From Acidobacteriota bacterium (GTDB lineage Bacteria; Acidobacteriota; UBA6911): a stretch of DNA of 5,899 nucleotides. A model generated the notes under the pieces. That model made no database searches. It saw only the letters and a program-made list of their open reading frames with translations, and was not told the origin of the DNA. This document shows, piece after piece, positions 5,813 through 5,899 of this stretch (positions are counted from its first letter, which is position 1; each line of letters begins with the position of its first letter). Where the stretch lies: contig JAHFUH010000358.1 in the NCBI GenBank assembly GCA_023265215.1, positions 1 through 5,899 on the forward strand. Reading direction: 5' to 3'. The translations under genes and the position numbers were made by a program.

Positions 5813-5899
5813 ATGGGCTTATGCCCTGGGAGCGCCGGCGTCCTCGCCGGCAGGCAGGTGCGCACATCGGGAATTTCCGAATTAATCAAAGAGCTGCAG
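5813..5899 (+). CDS. Possible start of an unrecognised gene running off the right edge
   Basis: A frame opening at ATG 5813 stays open for 29 codons to the window end, and an in-frame GTG at 5858 is an alternative start lying past the hairpin block. From the GTG the residues read VRTSGISELIKELQ, which looks helix-forming and protein-like, but is too short to assign. From the ATG the first part translates the GC-rich hairpin (SAGVLAG), which argues against that start. A GGCAGGCAG run just before the GTG is purine-rich but too close to be a convincing ribosome-binding site. It may be non-coding. I do not recognise the product. Confidence 0.2.
   Translation, partial: MGLCPGSAGVLAGRQVRTSGISELIKELQ
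5815..5851. repeat. GC-rich tandem hairpin block after ruvB, candidate dispersed repeat
   Basis: A short stem GGGC/GCCC (5815-5818 with 5823-5826) is followed by a perfect 7-bp stem GCCGGCG/CGCCGGC (5834-5840 with 5845-5851) around a TCCT loop. The core GAGCGCCGGCGTCCTCGCCGG resembles intergenic palindromes that I recall as repeated in several environmental phyla, where a translated frame reads SAGVLAG. No T-run follows it, so it is not a classical terminator, although it sits where the ruvAB transcript should end. The stems are seen; the repeat status is inference, with one copy in the window. Confidence 0.45.

Overview
The window is bacterial chromosomal DNA with moderate-to-high GC content and tight gene packing. 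It holds four complete protein-coding genes on the + strand, one divergent gene on the - strand that is cut off by the left edge, and two compact hairpin-forming intergenic elements. No tRNA, rRNA, CRISPR array, transposase or phage gene is visible. The source cannot be fixed from so little sequence. The mix of a Bacillus-type PurF with a propeptide, a fused sugar-phosphate aldolase/dehydrogenase of the YuxG/RhaEW kind, and GC-rich dispersed-looking hairpins suggests an environmental bacterium. Acidobacteriota or a neighbouring deeply branching phylum is my low-confidence guess.

Layout: 1-691 (-) is the N-terminal 230 codons of amidophosphoribosyltransferase (purF), the first committed step of purine synthesis. 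692-975 is the divergent control region: it has a TATAAT-type -10 for purF lying in a small palindrome, a plausible -35/-10 pair for the rightward genes, and a leader able to form two mutually exclusive hairpins. 976-1875 (+) is an LsrF-type thiolase/aldolase (Schiff-base lysine K204). 42 bases later, 1918-4026 (+) is a 702-residue fusion of a zinc class II sugar-phosphate aldolase and a short-chain dehydrogenase. 4027-4105 contains a perfect 23-bp hairpin made of CTGANNN heptads. 4106-4711 and 4730-5761 (+) are ruvA and ruvB, the Holliday-junction branch-migration pair. 5762-5899 has a second GC-rich hairpin block and possibly the first codons of another gene.

How the genes fit together: lsrF and the aldolase/dehydrogenase look like a two-gene catabolic operon whose enzymes both release DHAP from a phosphorylated deoxy-ketose. 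The most interesting inference is chemical. Oxidising 5-deoxyribulose 1-phosphate at C4, a reaction type the dehydrogenase domain could perform, gives exactly 3-hydroxy-5-phosphonooxypentane-2,4-dione, the known LsrF substrate. The pair could therefore be an unrecognised route from 5-deoxypentose salvage to DHAP plus acetyl-CoA rather than part of AI-2 breakdown, for which no other lsr gene is seen here. This is a hypothesis, not a demonstrated function. ruvAB is a separate housekeeping unit that lies directly downstream of the hairpin.
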